Source of the DNA: Paenibacillus sp. GP183 | Lineage (GTDB): Bacteria; Bacillota; Bacilli; Paenibacillales; NBRC-103111 | Length of the DNA: 64,000 bases | Assembly (NCBI RefSeq): GCF_900104695.1 | Contig: NZ_FNSW01000001.1 | Coordinates: 3,100,001-3,164,000 of the forward strand | Direction of reading: 5' to 3' | Part shown: one piece after another, positions 62,004 to 64,000 of the stretch | Numbering within the stretch: the stretch's first letter is position 1 | Layout: each line of letters begins with the position of its first letter | The notes under the pieces: generated by a model | What the model saw: the letters and a program-made list of their open reading frames with translations, nothing else | What the model was told of the DNA's origin: nothing | Databases searched by the model: none | Position numbers and translations under genes: made by a program

Positions 62004-62966
62004 TTACACCTCGATTGTAGTCAATTTTCGGACGAAGACAAAACCGATGGCACCTGAAATCAAACCTGCTCCCACCATCATAAGACCAATCGGATGATGA
62101 AATAATGAGCCTATGTAGTTTGGTGCAATGAAATAGAGGATCAAGCCCAGCACAAAGGGCAGCAATCCAACAATCATTCCTGACAACCGCCCTTGAGCGG
62201 TAAGCGTAGTTACCTGCCGCTCTATTCGGATGCGATCACGAATGGTTTGGATGATCGTCTCCAGCACTACAGCGAGATTCCCACCGATTTGCCGTTGAAT
62301 CAAAATCGCCTGGATCATCAGGTCAAGATCCTCGCTGGGCATCCGTTCCTTCCATTCGTTCAATGCATCCTCCATGCTGGTGCCATACTGCATTTCTTTC
62401 AGTACGAGCTCCGATTCCTCCCGGATCGGTCCTTCCGACTCATCCACGACAGTCCTCAGCGCTTGCATAAAACTGAAGCCGGCTCGCAGAGAACCAATGA
62501 TGGTCGTGAGCATATCCAGCAATCCGTCGTTGAAATCCACTACGCGCTTCCGCTGCTTTCTCGCAATCCACCATCGGGGCAGCATATACCCCGCTATCGC
62601 ACCTGCAAGCAAAAACAGAATGTTGCCCGTCAATAAATAAAGGAACCCTGCGCAGAGGAAGGTGCTGATCCATTGGAACAGAATATATTCTTCAGGCTTT
62701 AAGGAAACCCCGGAACGGCTGAGCCAGGATTCCAGGAGGTTTTTCTTTTTTCGGGAAAGCACTTTATCGCGAACCGTCTGTTTGTATAACTGCAGTTGAA
62801 CGAGCAGGTTAAACTTCTTGCGGCTCAGCTGTATTTTATCGTTCAATTCCAAATAGCGCTGCAATCGATGGTCCATCCGCTTATTGGATAGAAACAGTAT
62901 TTGCAGCAAGCTCAAAATCAGCATAAAGCTGGACATCCCGACCATTCCCATGATGATCCAACGCAT
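62004..62966 (-). CDS. Type II secretion F-family protein (TadB-like)
   Basis: A 320-residue inner-membrane protein with a T2SSF domain: FNDGLLDMLTTIIGSLRAGFSFMQALRTV, then GTSMEDALNEWKERM and ILIQRQIGGNLAVVLETIIQTIRDRI. Four membrane segments flank it. Four bases separate it from tadC and from tadA on each side, so the three are one operon. It acts with TadC as the platform for the TadA ATPase. Confidence 0.88.
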   Translation of the reverse strand: MRWIIMGMVGMSSFMLILSLLQILFLSNKRMDHRLQRYLELNDKIQLSRKKFNLLVQLQLYKQTVRDKVLSRKKKNLLESWLSRSGVSLKPEEYILFQWISTFLCAGFLYLLTGNILFLLAGAIAGYMLPRWWIARKQRKRVVDFNDGLLDMLTTIIGSLRAGFSFMQALRTVVDESEGPIREESELVLKEMQYGTSMEDALNEWKERMPSEDLDLMIQAILIQRQIGGNLAVVLETIIQTIRDRIRIERQVTTLTAQGRLSGMIVGLLPFVLGLILYFIAPNYIGSLFHHPIGLMMVGAGLISGAIGFVFVRKLTTIEV

Positions 62967-62970
62967 AAAT

Positions 62971-64000
62971 TCACTCCTCTTCGATGAAAACAGATGCCGG
63001 GATATGGATGCCGGATGTTTCCAATCGCTCGTAAAATTTAGGGCGGATTCCCGTTGGGATCAGTTTACCCATGATTTTACCCTGCTCATCTACACCGATT
63101 TGCCGGAATGAAAAAATATCCTGCAGGACGATGACATCGCCCTCCATCCCCTGTACCTCAGTAATGTTTGTAATTCTACGCGAACCATCCTTGAGACGTG
63201 ACTGTTGGATAATGACATCAATGGCTCCGGCGATCTGCTCCCTGATCGCTTTCACCGGCAAATCGATCCCGCCCATCAGCACCATCGTCTCCAAACGGGA
63301 AATCATGTCCCGCGGGCTATTGGAGTGACCCGTCGCCAGAGATCCATCATGTCCTGTATTCATCGCTTGGAGCATATCCAGCGCCTCTCCTCCGCGCACC
63401 TCGCCAATGACGATACGCTCCGGCCGCATCCTTAGCGAATTGCGTACAAGATCACGGATCGTAATGGCACCTTTCCCTTCAATATTCGAGGGCCGCGATT
63501 CCAACGATACGACATGATCCTGCCACAGCTGAAGCTCTGCGGCATCCTCAATTGTAACGATACGTTCATCGCTTGGAATGAAGGATGACAGCACATTAAG
63601 TGTGGTCGTTTTTCCGGAGCCGGTACCGCCGCTCACAAATATATTCAGCTTTGCTTTTACACAAGCCTCAAGGAAAATTGCCATATCACGCGTGATAGTG
63701 CCAAAATCAATCAAATTGTCGATAGTAAACGGATCCTTGGAAAATTTACGTATAGTAATGGTTGGCCCCTTCAAAGCAAGTGGAGGAATGATGACATTCA
63801 CACGGGAGCCATCCGGCAGCCTCGCGTCCACCATCGGACTGCTTTCGTCCACCCTTCGGCCAATCGGTGCAACAATTTTGTCAATTATGTTCATCACATG
63901 CTCATCATCTCTGAATTGCACATAGGAGATTTCAATCTTGCCTCCACGCTCCACATAGACTTGATTCGGACCGTTGACCATAACCTCGGTAATTTCCGGA
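62971..64000 (-). CDS. TadA/CpaF-type secretion ATPase, 5' end outside window
   Basis: The C-terminal part of a type II/IV secretion ATPase that powers Flp-pilus assembly. The visible residues begin [20 protein letters not shown]. Walker A is [10 protein letters not shown], the Asp box [13 protein letters not shown], the Walker B-like region [13 protein letters not shown] and the His box [15 protein letters not shown]; all are intact. It is the first of the three tad genes. The 5' part lies past position 64000. Confidence 0.93.
   Translation of the reverse strand, partial: PEITEVMVNGPNQVYVERGGKIEISYVQFRDDEHVMNIIDKIVAPIGRRVDESSPMVDARLPDGSRVNVIIPPLALKGPTITIRKFSKDPFTIDNLIDFGTITRDMAIFLEACVKAKLNIFVSGGTGSGKTTTLNVLSSFIPSDERIVTIEDAAELQLWQDHVVSLESRPSNIEGKGAITIRDLVRNSLRMRPERIVIGEVRGGEALDMLQAMNTGHDGSLATGHSNSPRDMISRLETMVLMGGIDLPVKAIREQIAGAIDVIIQQSRLKDGSRRITNITEVQGMEGDVIVLQDIFSFRQIGVDEQGKIMGKLIPTGIRPKFYERLETSGIHIPASVFIEEE

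Overview
The window reads as chromosomal DNA of a spore-former-type Firmicute, most likely Paenibacillaceae (Paenibacillus or a close relative). The evidence is the conserved block sigW-rsiW-cdaA-cdaR-glmM-[glmS ribozyme]-glmS, AGGAGG-type ribosome sites with frequent TTG/GTG starts, YesM/YesN-type two-component systems beside carbohydrate ABC transporters, and tadABC-type secretion genes. No rRNA, tRNA, CRISPR array, intact transposase or prophage gene was found.

Layout. 1-17 kb is mixed housekeeping and signalling: HD hydrolase and TrmB regulator, diguanylate cyclase, orphan response regulator, thiamine pyrophosphokinase, ribulokinase, CheY-like protein, diacylglycerol glucosyltransferase-like enzyme, a two-component system beside a secreted coiled-coil protein, an Asp-box lipoprotein, two MFS exporters and a cell-wall amidase. 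17-20 kb is decaying: an AlkD-like gene broken by three frameshifts and two SRPBCC genes broken by one each, plus a cluster of short intergenic repeats.

21.9-41.2 kb is the most unusual part, a two-module catabolic locus. Module A (minus strand) is one probable operon: two amidases, a polysaccharide-deacetylase-family (imidase-like) hydrolase, an arylmalonate-decarboxylase/maleate-isomerase-like protein, a complete tripartite tricarboxylate transporter (TctB, TctA, TctC) and an MmgE/PrpD protein. Module B (plus strand) has two tandem small GAF proteins, an SsuABC/TauABC-type ABC importer and an N-terminal-cysteine Ntn hydrolase. Between them lies a large inverted duplication: two almost identical tartrate/D-malate-type dehydrogenase genes, each with its upstream region, face inward around a FadR-type GntR regulator. 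A second copy of the regulator closes module B. Four promoters of the locus share one design, TTGACA-N17-TAnnAA/TACAAT with a 12-bp AAYGTATRCATT-like operator inside the spacer. I infer that the GntR paralogues repress the whole locus and that it takes up and hydrolyses an amide- or imide-containing compound, feeding a dicarboxylate or hydroxy-acid into central metabolism.

41.2-42.5 kb holds a COG0523 GTPase with a small Cys-motif partner. 42.6-49.45 kb is a visibly GC-richer block with a carbohydrate ABC transporter controlled by a YesM/YesN pair. 49.8-57.1 kb is the envelope block (amino-sugar synthesis, c-di-AMP, sigma-W), with a glmS ribozyme and a sigma-W-type promoter placed between sigW and rsiW. 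57.1-64 kb holds an EamA transporter, PEP carboxylase and tadC, tadB, tadA, the last cut by the window end.
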